A stretch of DNA of 64,000 nt from Aplectana chamaeleonis (GCA_029168955.1 JAPDOI010000897.1:186001-250000), one strand, 5' to 3'. Shown: positions 1-10,400, numbered from the stretch's first letter. A program made the numbers and translations. Notes: generated from the letters alone by a model not told the origin.

Positions 1-1987
1 TACTGATGACTGAGGTTTGCCAGGCTTAAGCAACGGGATGACGTTGGCTGTCTTCCAGTTTTGCGGAATAGTGCAAGAGCTAAACGAAGTGTTAATCATA
101 TCAACGATGAGCGGAAGGATCTCAGTCGGGAGTTTCTTCAGTACAGCAGGACAAATGCCGTCCGGACCGACAGCTTTGGAGTTCCGCATGTTCTTTATAA
201 TCTTCTCTACTTGCGCCACAGTGAACGCATCGGCCGTGCTCATGAGCGGGAGGCGGCACAGCTCTCTTACTGTCACTCTATTTTGCGGACCTCGCCTTGT
301 ACTCGTGACAAAGAAACTTTTACCGAGAGAGTAGGCGGCTTCCTTTCCTGACTTGAAAACGTTATTACCGAACTCAATAGTGGAGATGGTGGCTGGCGAG
401 CTCTTTCCCGATAGTTTCGAAGCACCTTCCAAGTAGCTCCACTGTCCGTCTTGAAATTCAACTGTTCTGTGAATTTTTCCCACTGTTCTTTCTTGTGCTG
501 GTCGAGATCTTTTCTGATCTCACCATCCAGCTGAGCGACGACAGGGTCTAGATGGTCAACTGCTCTTCTGGCATCTCTAGTCCTGATTTTCTGAAGAATT
601 TCTCTGGTGACGTTTGGATAGAACGTCTTAACTCGGCCAACAGGGATAGCCGCCTTCATGGCCCTGCGAATTGCATCAGATAAGTGATGCTCCTTCTGGT
701 GCACATTGCCATTCCACGGGTAATCAGCCGCTAGGCGTAGCGCAACCTCACTGAACAGGCACCAGTCTGCTTGGCCTAAATTGAGATAAGAACGTTGACG
801 AACACCAGAATAAGGAGCAAGACAATTTGAGAGATCGATGTGCACAAAGACGGGAACATGATCACTAGACAATGTTGTTGAGGTAGACCATAAGCAAGCG
901 TTGGAAAGGTTGGACGAGATAAGAGTTATGTCTGGGCTAGAAGATCGGCCGTTGGCGGGGAGACGAGTGGGCTGATCATCGTTTAAGATGACCAGGTCGC
1001 ACTCCTCAGCCCATTCTTCGACTTCTTCTCCTCTAGCATCAGAACCAAGGGACGAGCAGAAGGTGTGGGCATTAAAGTCGCCCGCGAAAACAACTGATGA
1101 TGAGAGGGAATAATCATTCAGTTGTTTGAGAAGAGGAATGGGATTCTAGGACGAGCGGCATGAGGTGGTAGGGGAATATATATGGTGAAAAGAGGAAGGG
1201 GTGTTGTAAGAGGGAGATGGATTGGAAGGCACTCGAGAGTACCAGCCGTGGGGGTGTGTGGTATGAGGTGGGAGAGGAGAGAGGATAAAACAAAGGTTGA
1301 AACTCCTCCGCCAAGAGCTGACCTTGGAGCATGGAAGGCAGTGTAGCCCGGGATATTAGGATGAGGATAGGTAGGGGATGGAGAGAGCTTGGTTTCTTGA
1401 ACCATGATCACGTCTGGATGGTAAGTACGTGCGAAGAGAGAAAGCTCAGAAAGTTTAGTACGAAGGCCGTTGAGATTGATATGTACAATGGAAAGGGGGC
1501 GATTTGAGGAAGAGGAATCAGAGTTGGTAGGTGAAGAGCATAAAACACAGCGAAAAGCAGAGTTATAATGCCTCACAGAACTGAGACCCGAACAGGAGAG
1601 ATGCACCCACCTTTGGCATCCGAAGCACTGGACGCTGGTATGTCTCATGGTAACATCCTTGCCGCACGTGGCGCATAGGTACTTCTGAGCGGGTCCAGGA
1701 TTCCTCTCCACGCCGGCCCTTTGCAGGAGAATCCGAAGGAGAGCTGCGGCCGGCCAGCACCTCTCCCATGACAAAAACCCTCTTCGCGGAGGGGGTGACG
1801 TCGGTTTGCATAGAGGTGATCTTCTTTCCTCCACACTGCCACGGCGTGAACGTACGACATCTCGGCAGCACAACATTTGTACAAGAACTAATGCATGGCA
1901 AAGAAAGTAAAAACTTACACGTGATTTCCCAACTTCATGTTTGTTTCTTGCACATATGCGGTTTTTGTTTTGTGTGTGCTTTTTCAT
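1..1987 (-). pseudogene. Broken LINE polyprotein: PHD finger + APE endonuclease + RT start
   Basis: Three reading frames join into one protein. Frame one (1118-1987) has a 2A-like motif at residues 92-99, then a zinc finger at residues 105-150 with spacing C-x2-C-x12-C-x2-C-x4-H-x2-C-x14-C-x2-C (PHD type). It then enters the endonuclease, with an HINLNGL motif and the metal-binding Glu in VQETKL. Frame two, entered near 1135, carries the catalytic GDFNAH (about 1065-1082) and SSDHVPV near 865-872, the endonuclease end, and continues to about 420. Frame three (about 420-1) carries the early RT motifs VGPDGICPAVL and WKTANVIPLLKPG. The two shifts fit single-base indels, from decay or assembly error. 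The protein would copy its own RNA into a nicked chromosomal target. Confidence 0.85.
1691..1714 (-). other. 2A-like ribosome-skipping motif GVERNPGP
   Basis: The eight codons read GVERNPGP, directly upstream of the PHD finger. The established 2A consensus is D-V/I-E-x-N-P-G-P; here the Asp position is Gly, while E-x-N-P-G-P is complete. A hydrophobic stretch (AALLRILLQ) lies just before it, as in active 2A sequences. 2A-like peptides are known in several APE-type LINEs. Whether this variant separates the leader from the rest of the protein is not decidable from sequence. Confidence 0.6.
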
Positions 1988-2007
1988 TTTGTTGTCAAAT
2001 TAGCAGG

Positions 2008-2042
2008 GTCAAGCATTGTTGTTCCGTACAATCATGCTTGAC
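2008..2042. repeat. Short inverted repeat (9-bp arms)
   Basis: GTCAAGCAT and ATGCTTGAC flank a 17-base loop, just outside the LINE 5' region. It may be a small terminal structure or chance; nothing else is recognisable in it. Confidence 0.4.
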
Positions 2043-2261
2043 AAGTTCGAATCGGTTCGAAGAAAATTCAGTACCGATATAATATCGCGCTCCACGGCCA
2101 CTTGTGCCCTGATTCAATTTGCCGCAGTGACCCATGCTCAACCCTGATTCGGGTTCCCGCAGCTCGCAGACTCTAAAAGCTAGTTGCGAGAGCCACGCCC
2201 CCAACCTCTCGCACTGCCAACAACTCGCAGCTCGCAGAACTCTAGATGCCACTTTACGCGG

Positions 2262-2404
2262 TCAGTCAGTCCGCATTCGCCGAGGTGTGCCGTCCTAGTA
2301 GTCAGCCGGGTCCATTTGTCACGGTCTTCAGCCACAGTTTGAACATGACCCATCCATTGGTTGCTCTTTCACTTCTTGGGAAATGGAACATCACAATGAT
2401 ATTT
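2262..2404 (-). mobile_element. RTE retrotransposon 3'-end fragment
   Basis: This stretch matches, with scattered differences, the 3' region of the minus-strand RTE copy at 63410-63540. Shared words include GAGGTGTGCC, CCATTTGTCACGGTCTTCA and CCCATCCATTGGTTGC. Only about 140 bases remain, without coding capacity. It is a short 5'-truncated or eroded copy. Confidence 0.6.
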
Positions 2405-2676
2405 CAAAATTATTCAAAACATTGTGCGAACGGAGTCACGACGTCTCGGAAATCGCCTCAATTTTAGTGGAGAAAGTGTAGTGCTCGGGAATTTCTGATA
2501 AAGTTACATGCGAATTAAGGACTCGAAACATGTTACTTGCGACTCATTTTCATAGCTCTAAGTTACATGTATCCTTCGGCAAAGTGAGTATGTTGAACGG
2601 TGCGAGTTGACTTACACGTGTTATAAAGTACTGAAGTGTAGCTCAGATGTGTTTTTTTATTGCACATCTAACTTAA

Positions 2677-3213
2677 AGGCATCGTACGCGCTGAAAACCA
2701 TGTTTCGTTTTTAAGCATTTTTGAGTTGTTAGCCCCCTATAGTGACTAAAGGTATCGAAAAGCCCGCTCAAAAACGTTAACTTTTCAAGGAAAAACGTTT
2801 TAAGAGAACTTCTGAAAATCATTTGAAATTCGCGCCGGCATCGACTCGGGATATTTACGCGGAGGGCGCAAGGAACAGTTCTACAATTCGTCCATTGGCG
2901 CAGCGTTGGAAGCAATCTCTCGTTGTGTGACGAGAAATTTCCAGTCGATAATGCCACTTTCGTCCGACGGTGCGTCAGCGTACAGTGGCATGCCCTGTAC
3001 TTAGCGACACGACGTTCTGCTCAAATATTGCGAAAGTGCCAAATGACTGACGGAAGGGCCGGCCCCTTTTGACAGAATTCCTTGCTTTCCACTTCTTCTA
3101 TGGTCACAATGGTACGTTTTTGAGCAGCCAAGCTCGTTGTACGTTCTCACAGGGGCCCGGGGAAGGAATTGAGCATAAAAAATGGAGAGTGGATTTCAGC
3201 GCGTACGATGCCT
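2677..3213. mobile_element. TTAA-flanked MITE (piggyBac-like) nested in copy A
   Basis: TTAA at 2673-2676 and at 3214-3217 flank a body that starts AGGCATCGTACGCGCTGAAA and ends with its exact inverse complement. This is a 20-bp perfect terminal repeat with a TTAA target duplication. TTAA duplication with short TIRs is the hallmark of the piggyBac superfamily. There is no transposase, so it is non-autonomous. Related ends recur at 34773-35240 and 27094. Confidence 0.88.
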
Positions 3214-3237
3214 TTAACTCGGGGCTGTCTGTTTCCT

Positions 3238-3442
3238 GGGGCGGCATGCATGAACGCAGCGAACGGTGTCAGGGAGCCGCTCCGCGTGCCATGCGCGCAG
3301 CGTCGAGCAACGGGGCGGCCGCGAAAATCAGGCACATCAATACACGCCACGAAATTCGGGGCCGCCCCGTTGCTCGACGCTGCGCGCATGGCACGCGGAG
3401 CGGCTCCCTGACACCGTTCGCTGCGTTCATGCATGCCGCCCC
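3238..3442. repeat. Perfect long palindrome, 83-bp arms
   Basis: Arms 3238-3320 and 3360-3442 are exact inverse complements, separated by 39 bases. They begin GGGGCGGCATGCATGAACGC and are strikingly GC-rich compared with the flanks. The insert interrupts sequence that is continuous in copy B, so it looks like a foldback or palindromic MITE. It makes near-identical open frames on both strands that should not be read as genes. Confidence 0.9.
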
Positions 3443-3913
3443 TGGGGAGCTATACGACTTACTCTCGAGGCGGAACTAAGTTGTCGGTAGCGTCGTCGGT
3501 TCAATTACCCAAGTTTGAGGTACACTGCCCCGAACACCGGTTGGGGGCCGCTGGTGGCTCCCGGCATGCTCGGTGAGCGTGCCGCGTGTGGGTGTCAGGT
3601 AACAAGCCGCAATGGTGCAAGTTACTCGCAATGTTGTTTATTATTGGCGCAACTTATCAAAAATCTGGCCAAGTTACATGTAACATCGCTTCAAGTTACT
3701 TGTGAACTTAAGGTAAGTTGCGCGAAGCCATCATGCAACTTGTGTTGAAGTCTCAGGTAACGTGGTTCAGAAATTCCTGAGTGGACGAGTTATCTTATAG
3801 TAAGATCTGCATTTCCCTTCGTTCACAACACAAGCGCGGGGCCGAACCTGAGTGAAGAGAGAGGGTGAGAAGAAAGGGAAAAATGAGGTTGTTGGCTGAA
3901 ACTCATGGCGCTA

Positions 3914-4669
3914 CTAAGGAATTTCTGATAAAGTTACATGCAAATTAAGGACCCGGAACATGTTACCTGCGACTTATCTTCATAGCTTTGAGTTACATGT
4001 GACCTCCAACGAAGTAAGTATGTTGCGCGGTGCGAGTTGGCTTACACGTGACATAAAGAACTGACGTGTAACTTGAATGTGTTATTTTATCGCATATGTA
4101 ACATCAGCATGGATCGTGAAGACTTCTCGTTCACTGTTGAAGGTTGGCGCAAACTAGGTGCTCCTATGTTATAGCATATGGCACCGAATTGGCGCCAACC
4201 TTCAACAGTGAACACGAAGTCTCTTCACGATCGACGTTAATTTAATTCGGAGCTGGCTGTTCTCAGGGAGGTATACGACGACTCTCGAAGCAGGACTTCG
4301 ACGTCGGTAACGTCATCGGTTCAATTACGCAAGTTTGAAGTTTTTCACTCCGCTCACCGGCTGGAGGCTTCGCCGAGCCGCTGGTGGCCCCCGGCATGCT
4401 CGGCGAGCATTCCGCATGTCGGTGTGCTGACCGCGTTGCGTGTCGGTGTTGGTCGCGTCGCGAGTCGGAGTCATGTAACATGCAGTCACGGCGTAAATTA
4501 CTCGCAATGTTGTACATTATTAGCACAACTTACATGTTACCTTAATCAAAAACCTGGTCAAGTTACTCGCAACATCACTTCAAGTTACTTTTGAACTTGA
4601 AGTTAGTTGCGTGAAGCGATCATGCAGCTTGTATTCAAGTCTCAGGTAACTTGTTCAGAAATTCCTGAG
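3914..4669. mobile_element. Non-autonomous TIR element, family 'AGTTAC', copy B
   Basis: The left end is CTAAGGAATTTCTGATAAAG and the right end is the inverse of CTCAGGAATTTCTGA. It is closely similar to copy A over both subterminal regions. At the internal site where copy A has its TTAA element, copy B instead carries a different hairpin insert (4112-4232) next to a TTAA. It has no coding capacity. Confidence 0.75.
4112..4232. repeat. Inverted-repeat insert (about 40-bp arms) in copy B
   Basis: GATCGTGAAGACTTC and GTTCACTGTTGAAGGTTGGC on the left are mirrored on the right as GCCAACCTTCAACAGTGAAC and CTTCACGATC. The flanking DNA includes TTAA on the right. It is probably a tiny MITE that used the same spot as the nested element in copy A. 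Confidence 0.75.
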
Positions 4670-5112
4670 GACATACTGTACTAACCTCGAAAGATTGTTA
4701 AAGGGGTGTGCCAAAGCGGATTCTAGCAGTGGGCGTGTTAATGGCAGTGTCCAACCTCAGGGGTAATTTTTCATATTATACTCCGATCGCCGTGTATAGC
4801 AACACTGGCGGGCGCGAAATCTCAGTTCGCTTGAGTACACGAGAAAAGCGCGGAAAAAAACGACCTCTTTCCAAGAAAAGAAAAGAATGGGTAACACCCA
4901 TCGACAAGTTTTCGCTCTCAATAGGGACAAGATGCGAGGTGGATTCTGAACAAAATCTATGTTCCTTCATTTGTTATTGACCTAGCTTTCTATTGTGATC
5001 TTCTCCAAAATAATGACGTAAATGACCAGAAAAAACTAAAAACTTTGCTGGTAACGAAGCCTTGGTGACGGCCGTTCAACGTGCATGCACCATTCATGTA
5101 ACTGACGAGCGT

Positions 5113-5495
5113 ATGGAGGAAAAAGCTCAACGAAGGTCTGCCGGACGTCGGAAGCGAGTCCGAGTAAAGGCTGTGAAAGCTCAAACAGCCTCACCAAAAC
5201 GCCGCAGGAGAAAGAGCCGTTCCATGTCTCATTCACGCCATTCGGATGACGGATCACGACACCACTCCCGCAGATCGCGCAGCCGTTCAAGCTCGGGCTC
5301 GAGAAGACGAAGGTCACGCAGGTCCCACTCGAGATCGGGTTCAAAGAGAACAAGTTGTTGAGCAGGAAGGTGCGAAGAAGACGTGCCCCGCGAAAGGCTG
5401 CTGCCCCTGCTCCGAAAAGCAGACGAAGTCGCAGGGTGAAAACAGCGAAATCAACTGGAGTAAAATCAAGACGAAGAAGAACTGCTCGAAAATAG
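5113..5495 (+). pseudogene. Small Arg/Ser/Lys-rich basic protein, frame interrupted once
   Basis: From ATG at 5113 the frame is open for 82 codons, ending in TGA at 5359-5361. It is dominated by Arg, Ser and Lys, with RS-type runs such as SRSMSHSRH and RRSRSRSSSGSRR. From about 5355 the next frame continues the same composition (SRKVRRRRAPRKAAAPAPK, then a Lys/Arg-rich tail) and stops with TAG at 5493-5495. The two parts look like one intronless protein of about 125 residues broken by a one-base indel near 5345. Composition resembles protamine-like sperm chromatin proteins or an SR-domain protein; I cannot tell which. The flanks are not repeats I recognise. If the shift is an assembly error, this is a live gene. 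Confidence 0.5.
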
Positions 5496-5699
5496 GCACA
5501 CTAAATGCTTCGTTCGCAACTGCTCTGTAACCTCCAGAGCATCAATCTTGAGCCTGAAAATAAGTAAATAATATAAAAACTGGCCCGCGACAACTCTTTC
5601 ATAAAATTACCGCTGCTCGAATTCAGAATCTTTGAGGGACCATAGCTCCGTCCATGGTGGGTTTTGAGCGATTCTGGAGACATCATACACAGCTGAGCT

Positions 5700-6649
5700 T
5701 CCCCTGTTTATGGAAAGAACTGGAGTGATCTGCAAACAATTTGCCGATGATGTGAAAATATATAGCAAAATAGAGTCGCCCGGTGATGTCGAAAATGTTC
5801 AGGCCGCTTTGGAAAGGATACTGGACTGGTCTAATGTTTGGGATTTACCACTCGCTCCGGAGAAAACGGTTCACATGAGAATGGGAGACTCCAGTATTCC
5901 GGTTACTTACGTGCCTGATGGCCACTCGCTAACATCTGTTTCGAATGTTAAAGATTTAGGTTTTCAGTATGACAGTGAGCTTGATTTCTCAGCTCACTCT
6001 CATGCAATCTGTAGTAAAGCCTCAGTGCGCACATTTCATATATTCAAAGCCTTGTCGACTTGCGACAAAAGAGTCTTAGCGCGTGCCTATCAGGTGTATG
6101 TTAGGCCAATAGTGGAATCGGGAACTTCAGTATTCTGTCCGTACAAGAAGAAAGACGTTCAACTTTTGGAAAGAGTGCAAGAAAACTTTACTCGTAAAGT
6201 TTTCTTGAGACTGAATGGATTTTCTTATGCTAGAGTTCCTGGTCCTTGAGGGAGGAATGAAGAATTGACGTTACACTCGCTTGAGTCTCGCCGTAAGCGA
6301 AACGATGTGTGCATGAACTTTGAAATTTTGAGTGGAATATTGAGAATTGACAAATCGAAGTTCTACAAACTCAGCGCCTCTAGGACACGTGGGAACTCGG
6401 AGAAAATTTTTTTCAGTATTCCCAGAACTAACCTCAGATTGAAAAGTTTCACATGCAGAGCTGGCTCTGTTTTCGCCTCTTCGAAATTAAACTTTTTGAA
6501 TGTTCCCCGTTCTTTTCTGTCTTTCAAACGCAAAATTTCGAATATTCTTCTTGCGTGGTAATGTTTCACTTTGCTTTTCGGCTATGTATATTTTGCCCTA
6601 TTTTCAATGTCTACCTTCTGTAGCGTATTAAATAAATAAATAAATAAAT
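5700..6649 (+). mobile_element. 5'-truncated CR1-like LINE with (TAAA)n tail
   Basis: Only the 3' part of the element remains: RT from its catalytic motif onward, the C-terminal region, a short UTR and a (TAAA)n tail at about 6628-6649. 5' truncation with a simple-repeat 3' tail is usual for CR1-type elements. The 5' breakpoint is somewhere near 5700. Confidence 0.85.
5710..6561 (+). pseudogene. LINE reverse transcriptase C-terminal part
   Basis: The catalytic box reads CKQFADDVKIY, so the usual YADD is FADD. It is followed by the family-typical order: ERILDWSNVWDLP, an APEKT segment, NVKDLGFQYDS, and a long helical C-terminus (RPIVESGTSVFCPYKKKD). An in-frame TGA at 6247-6249 interrupts it. 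The same frame then continues (LTLHSLESRRKRNDV, then a Lys/Arg-rich end) to TAA at 6559-6561. The N-terminal RT motifs and endonuclease are absent. Function was target-primed reverse transcription; this copy is dead. Confidence 0.85.
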
Positions 6650-7056
6650 CATTGTGATCAGCATGGAATTCTCTCCAAGCCAAGCAGAAAATCTGACAAA
6701 CGGTAACAAGTGTGGTCTACTTTGGAATTACATTGAAATCACTAAATTCGTCCTTAAGTTTGGACCTCACCCTCAATGTTTCAGCTCACGTCAAGATACA
6801 GCGGCGGGCAAATTTATCGGAACTCCTCAATCTCTAGGTTTCAATTCATCGCGTGTATCCTCTTAGACCGTTAGGAAAACTTACTGAGGTCAGTTTATTA
6901 GAACTGGCTTGGATGTGTAGCTCATTTTGAAGTTGATTCTGGTCCAGTAAAGTTTCCGAACGGAATGTTTATACAGCATTTCATCCATTTCGTAAAAATA
7001 AGTGAACTCTCGCGAAGCGGCATCCGTTATTGCTCAAACATCTCACGCGGAATTCG

Positions 7057-7128
7057 ATGTTTTATGAAGACTCTCTAATTCATGGTCGCAGTTTGATTCT
7101 AGCCGAGAATGGAAAGAAAACTATTTCG
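7057..7128 (+). pseudogene. KLHL copy 1, possible first BTB exon
   Basis: The frame reads SLILAENGKKTIS before a GTAAGG donor, resembling the BTB segment DVTLVAENGKK. The usual CD before it is replaced, and about three residues (AHK-like) are missing at the junction with the next exon. The start is uncertain; 7057 is simply an in-frame ATG. Confidence 0.45.
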
Positions 7129-7228
7129 GTAAGGGATAATGCTGGATTGATCTCGCTCTAAGCCAAGCCTTCACACAGGGAGAGATTCGAATGCACTTCG
7201 TGACGTATATTTCGTTTCATTATTTCAG

Positions 7229-7316
7229 AATGTGCTAGTGGCCTCCATTCCATATTTCCGAGCCATGTTCACCACAGAGATGTTGGAGGCGAGTCAGAAT
7301 GAGGTTAAGATCCAAG
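7229..7316 (+). pseudogene. KLHL copy 1, BTB exon
   Basis: After the acceptor TTATTTCAG it reads NVLVASIPYFRAMFTTEML then EASQNEVKIQ, the BTB core that follows the conserved AH(R/K). It ends in phase 1 before GTTAGA and joins the exon at 10659 in frame. Confidence 0.85.
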
Positions 7317-7914
7317 GTTAGATGTAAACTCGCTCATTGCTCACGCTCAATTGCACTTCAAAAAGATGGCAGTTTTGTAAAATACACGATTTCTTCTCTG
7401 CATCCATGGTCCACGGTGGCAGATTAACTCCATCTGCACCTAAGCTACAAATGTCTGTGTTTGATGCCTCGCGCAGTGCTCCGCTGCAGACAATGTGTAG
7501 CAGGGTACTGCACGAGGTGTGGGCCTGCCACTTTTGCACAGACCCCCCTCCAAGGCCAATTTTGCTCAGACCCCCCCCCAGGATTGTAAGTAGGTCAATT
7601 TTTGACCGTTTTCTCCCACCGTCACCAAGAGCTGATTTGCTCAAGCAGTTTATCCAGCAGGTTTACCTCTAACGTTTCATTGCAGTCAATTTTCTATTTT
7701 CGTATTCAAATGATAAGTATAAAATTGGCAGATGGGTAAAAAAAACCAGAATTTAAAGGCTCAAGCCAATGCCCAGCAAAAATTCGGATATTTGAGAGGA
7801 CTGGAGCTCAGCATTGATGTGGAGAGGAGGTGAAAGTGCAAGAGTACATGTAATTGGTAACAGCTTGTGCTGCGTAATAAAATACGGAAGTTTGAGGGAG
7901 CGTTCGGAAGTTTA

Positions 7915-8610
7915 TATTCACGAGAGTAGGATATCTAAGTCTAGCGCGGTAGATTCATCCAGTATACTGTGCTTATCTGGGACGAATTCCAGTCCGCAAT
8001 TGCGTCTCGACACGCTTTGCGGCCGCACGCGCTCGAGTCAGCCGAGTTTCCAGCGCCAAAGCCGATTCGATATGGCTTTTTTATACAGTTTTCTCCAATT
8101 TTGTTTACTTTCCAGTTTCTAAAACCCACCTAGGGTCAACAGATCGGCGGCTGGGGCGCTGGAAACTCTTCCGAATCGAATGCGCGCGGCCGCAAAGCTT
8201 GTCGAGACGCAACTGCGGACCGGAATTTGGCCTAGAGAAGCACAGTACCAGCTTTGAGACCGTCTAAGATGGACGCTGAAGGGCGCTACACAGTGTGGGC
8301 CCACACCTTGTTGCAAGTGTGGTCCCGCCGAAAGTCCACATTTTTGCAAAGTAGGGATCATGAGGGTAGGATATTTGCCGATTAGCGGAGCCGATTTGAT
8401 CTATGTATACACATTTGCCGTCTGATATGGAGGCAGAACATTGCTACTGTATGACTCACCTTTCTCAGGTGTGGTCCCGCCAGAAGTCGATAATTTTGAT
8501 AACTAGAAGTCATGAGAGTAGGATGTTTGAGTCCAGCGTAGCCGATTTACTCTGGCTACAAACTTTCATTATCTCAGATGAACGCCGAACACCGCTACAT
8601 AGATAGCGCG
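7915..8610. repeat. Imperfect direct repeats of unknown nature
   Basis: Three partial copies share words such as GTGGTCCCGCC, CATGAG-GTAGGAT and AGCCGATTT (around 7921, 8320-8400 and 8465-8560). One TA-flanked MITE sits inside. No coding function is seen. It may be an old tandem duplication or transposon debris. Confidence 0.45.
7967..8245. mobile_element. TA-flanked foldback MITE, copy 1
   Basis: The 279-bp body starts CTGTGCTTATCTGGG and ends with the inverted ending AAGCACAG, with TA on both sides (7965-7966, 8246-8247). The arms run about 110 bp and include TTGCGTCTCGACACG and GCGGCCGC-like words. The TA duplication points to the Tc1/mariner superfamily. A copy of exactly the same length lies at 9007-9285. 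Confidence 0.85.
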
Positions 8611-9006
8611 AGACGATGATCAAAGTCCACGAATATAAATTAGGGTTTTAGCTCTGCAGTAACTTAAGTTCTTAATAAGGTACCCGGAAAAATTCTAGCT
8701 TCAAGAAACTATGCTCTGAACCCTACCGTTTAAGACCACCCGCAGCCCTGGAGAAGGCCTCTGAAGAAAAATATCCTGGGGTGGGTTCTGCAACATTTTT
8801 CGCGTTTTCTCATTACTAAGGTGTGGGCCCAGCTGTGGGCCCTTAGTGCAGTTTAAAGAAGAGCCCACACCTAGTTAATTTTCCTCAAAGGCTTTCTCTA
8901 GAGTTGAGGAAGGTTGGTGAAAGTTAGTGTGCAGAGTAAATGGACTACGCTGGACCCAAATATAAACTCGTGACTCATAGAAATCATTCACAAAAATCAT
9001 TTAGTA

Positions 9007-9285
9007 CTGTGCTTATCTGGGCCAAATCCCGGTCCGCAATTTCGTCTCGAAACGCTTTGCGGCCGCACGCTCCCGATTCAGAAGAGCTTCCAGCGTCGCA
9101 ACCGCCGATCTGCTGACTCTAGGTGGGTTTTGGAAACTGGAAACTAAAAAAATTGGAGAAAATTGTATAAAAAAAGCCACATCGAGTCGGTTTTGGCGCT
9201 GGAAACCCGACTGACTCGAGCGCGTGCGGCTGCAAAACGTGTCGAGACGCAATTGCGGACCGGAATTAGGCCCAGATAAGCACAG
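9007..9285. mobile_element. TA-flanked foldback MITE, copy 2
   Basis: This is the same 279-bp family as 7967-8245, with the interior in opposite orientation. TA lies at 9005-9006 and 9286-9287, with ends CTGTGCTTATCTGGGCC and its inverse. It lies in the intron between the KLHL pseudogene exons at 7316 and 10659. Confidence 0.88.
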
Positions 9286-9754
9286 TAGTCAAACTGCTTC
9301 GGACTTTTCACATGGAGGATTCATATGTCTTGAATTTTATTCTGCAAAAACTTTTACTTCAACCTAAACTTCCAAGCTGAACTCCGTGACTCGTAAATCA
9401 GTTGAATCAGCCTTTCAGGTAAATCGCAATGTATATTTGCATCCCTTGTGAAAAACTGCTCCAGACGGTTTTTGCTCACAAACAGGATGGTCCAAAGGGT
9501 TTTCCTCCAAAGATCAGCCCCCCCCCCCTTTCCACCCCCGGAGCTCAGACCCTCCCCTGTGAGGGCCCACAGCCGCGCCGTACCCTGATGTGGAGATTTC
9601 GCGCCTGTCGTCTATTGACTACAATACAAATCTTGAAGCGATTTTGAGTGATAAGTACACGCTCCTCTAAGCCTGTCGATAAAGAGCTACTAGGTTTACA
9701 GTCAACAGTGAAAAAACTACCTTAAAGTGCTCATCTCAGTCGCGCTCATCCTGG

Positions 9755-10400
9755 ACTAAGATGCAGCGTGTACAAAACGCTGCTCTTGGGATCGCCACCG
9801 GGTGTGCCAGGAGTTCGCCAATCGAGCATTTACACGCCGAGACACGGGTGCTACCAGTAAAGGAGCACTGTCAGCTCCAGGCCCAGCAGCTGTATATGAA
9901 CATAGTCAAGCAGCCCAACCACCCATCTTGGAGAGTACTTGAGCCTGTAACAGAAAGAGGCATCAGAAAACCTTTTGCCGATGCTCCAAATAAAGTCAAT
10001 CTGCAAAGATGGCACGATTCACATCAAGAACGCCTCCGTCTGTTGCGCGAGGAGCACACCCAATTCGTCCGAGGGTTTCTGGAAACAGCGGCTGTTAATC
10101 CTATTCTGGGTACTGTGCCGCCTCGAGTTTCTGAGTCTGAGTCTCAGCTTAGTAGACGGGCCAGATGCACTCTAGCCTCGTTGCGCTGTGGGCACTCAAC
10201 GTTCCTGAAGTCCTACGTGAACTGGATCGACAGTAGCGCACTCCCAACGGTTGCCCGGACTGTGGTGGTCCTGGTCACAACACCCTACACTTATCCAACT
10301 ATCCAAACCCACAACATTGACTACAATGGACCTTTGGACGAATCCAGCGCTGGTCGCCCAGTTTCTGAACCTATAGCATTACTCTCTTCGCGGCTGCAAA
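9755..10400 (+). pseudogene. LINE C-terminal fragment with zinc knuckle
   Basis: The segment begins KMQRVQNAALGIATGC then HLHAETRVLPVKEH, a pattern typical of the region after the RT in jockey/I-like LINEs. Further on, another frame reads NGCPDCGGPGHNTLHLSN (from about 10246), a C-x2-C...H...H knuckle found near the end of such ORFs. The frame therefore shifts between the two parts. It has neither endonuclease nor RT. It is an old insertion in the KLHL pseudogene intron. Confidence 0.7.

Larger units (their letters stand above)
1..2000 (-). mobile_element. CR1-like non-LTR (LINE) retrotransposon, 5' part, cut by window edge
   Basis: Read on the minus strand, the order is: an N-terminal basic leader, a 2A-like motif, a PHD-type zinc finger, an APE-type endonuclease, a linker and the start of a reverse transcriptase, which runs off the left edge at position 1. 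This is the layout of APE-type LINEs of the CR1/L2/jockey group. The coding frame changes near 1135 and again near 415, so this copy is not translatable as one protein. Its 5' end lies somewhere near 2000; I could not fix it because no target duplication is visible with the 3' end missing. The clade (CR1 rather than L2 or jockey) is inferred from domain order only. Confidence 0.85.
2484..3781. mobile_element. Non-autonomous TIR element, family 'AGTTAC', copy A (carries nested insertions)
   Basis: The left end begins CTCGGGAATTTCTGA and the right end is the inverse of CTCAGGAATTTCTGA. Subterminal DNA is rich in AGTTACATG-type words on both sides. Copy B (3914-4669) has the same ends and the same subterminal sequence. 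The interior is interrupted by a TTAA element (2677-3213) and a palindrome (3238-3442). Removing both leaves sequence that lines up with copy B around the ATACGAC and GGTTCAATTAC segments. No transposase is present and the superfamily is not identified. Confidence 0.75.

Noticed and set aside
3069..3490. Matching open frames on both strands (MHERSERCQG...)
   Set aside because: They are the two arms of a perfect palindrome, not a gene pair.
4708..4980. 90-codon open frame with a Lys/Arg-rich middle
   Set aside because: It has no family motif, partner exon or recognisable regulatory context; composition alone is not enough.
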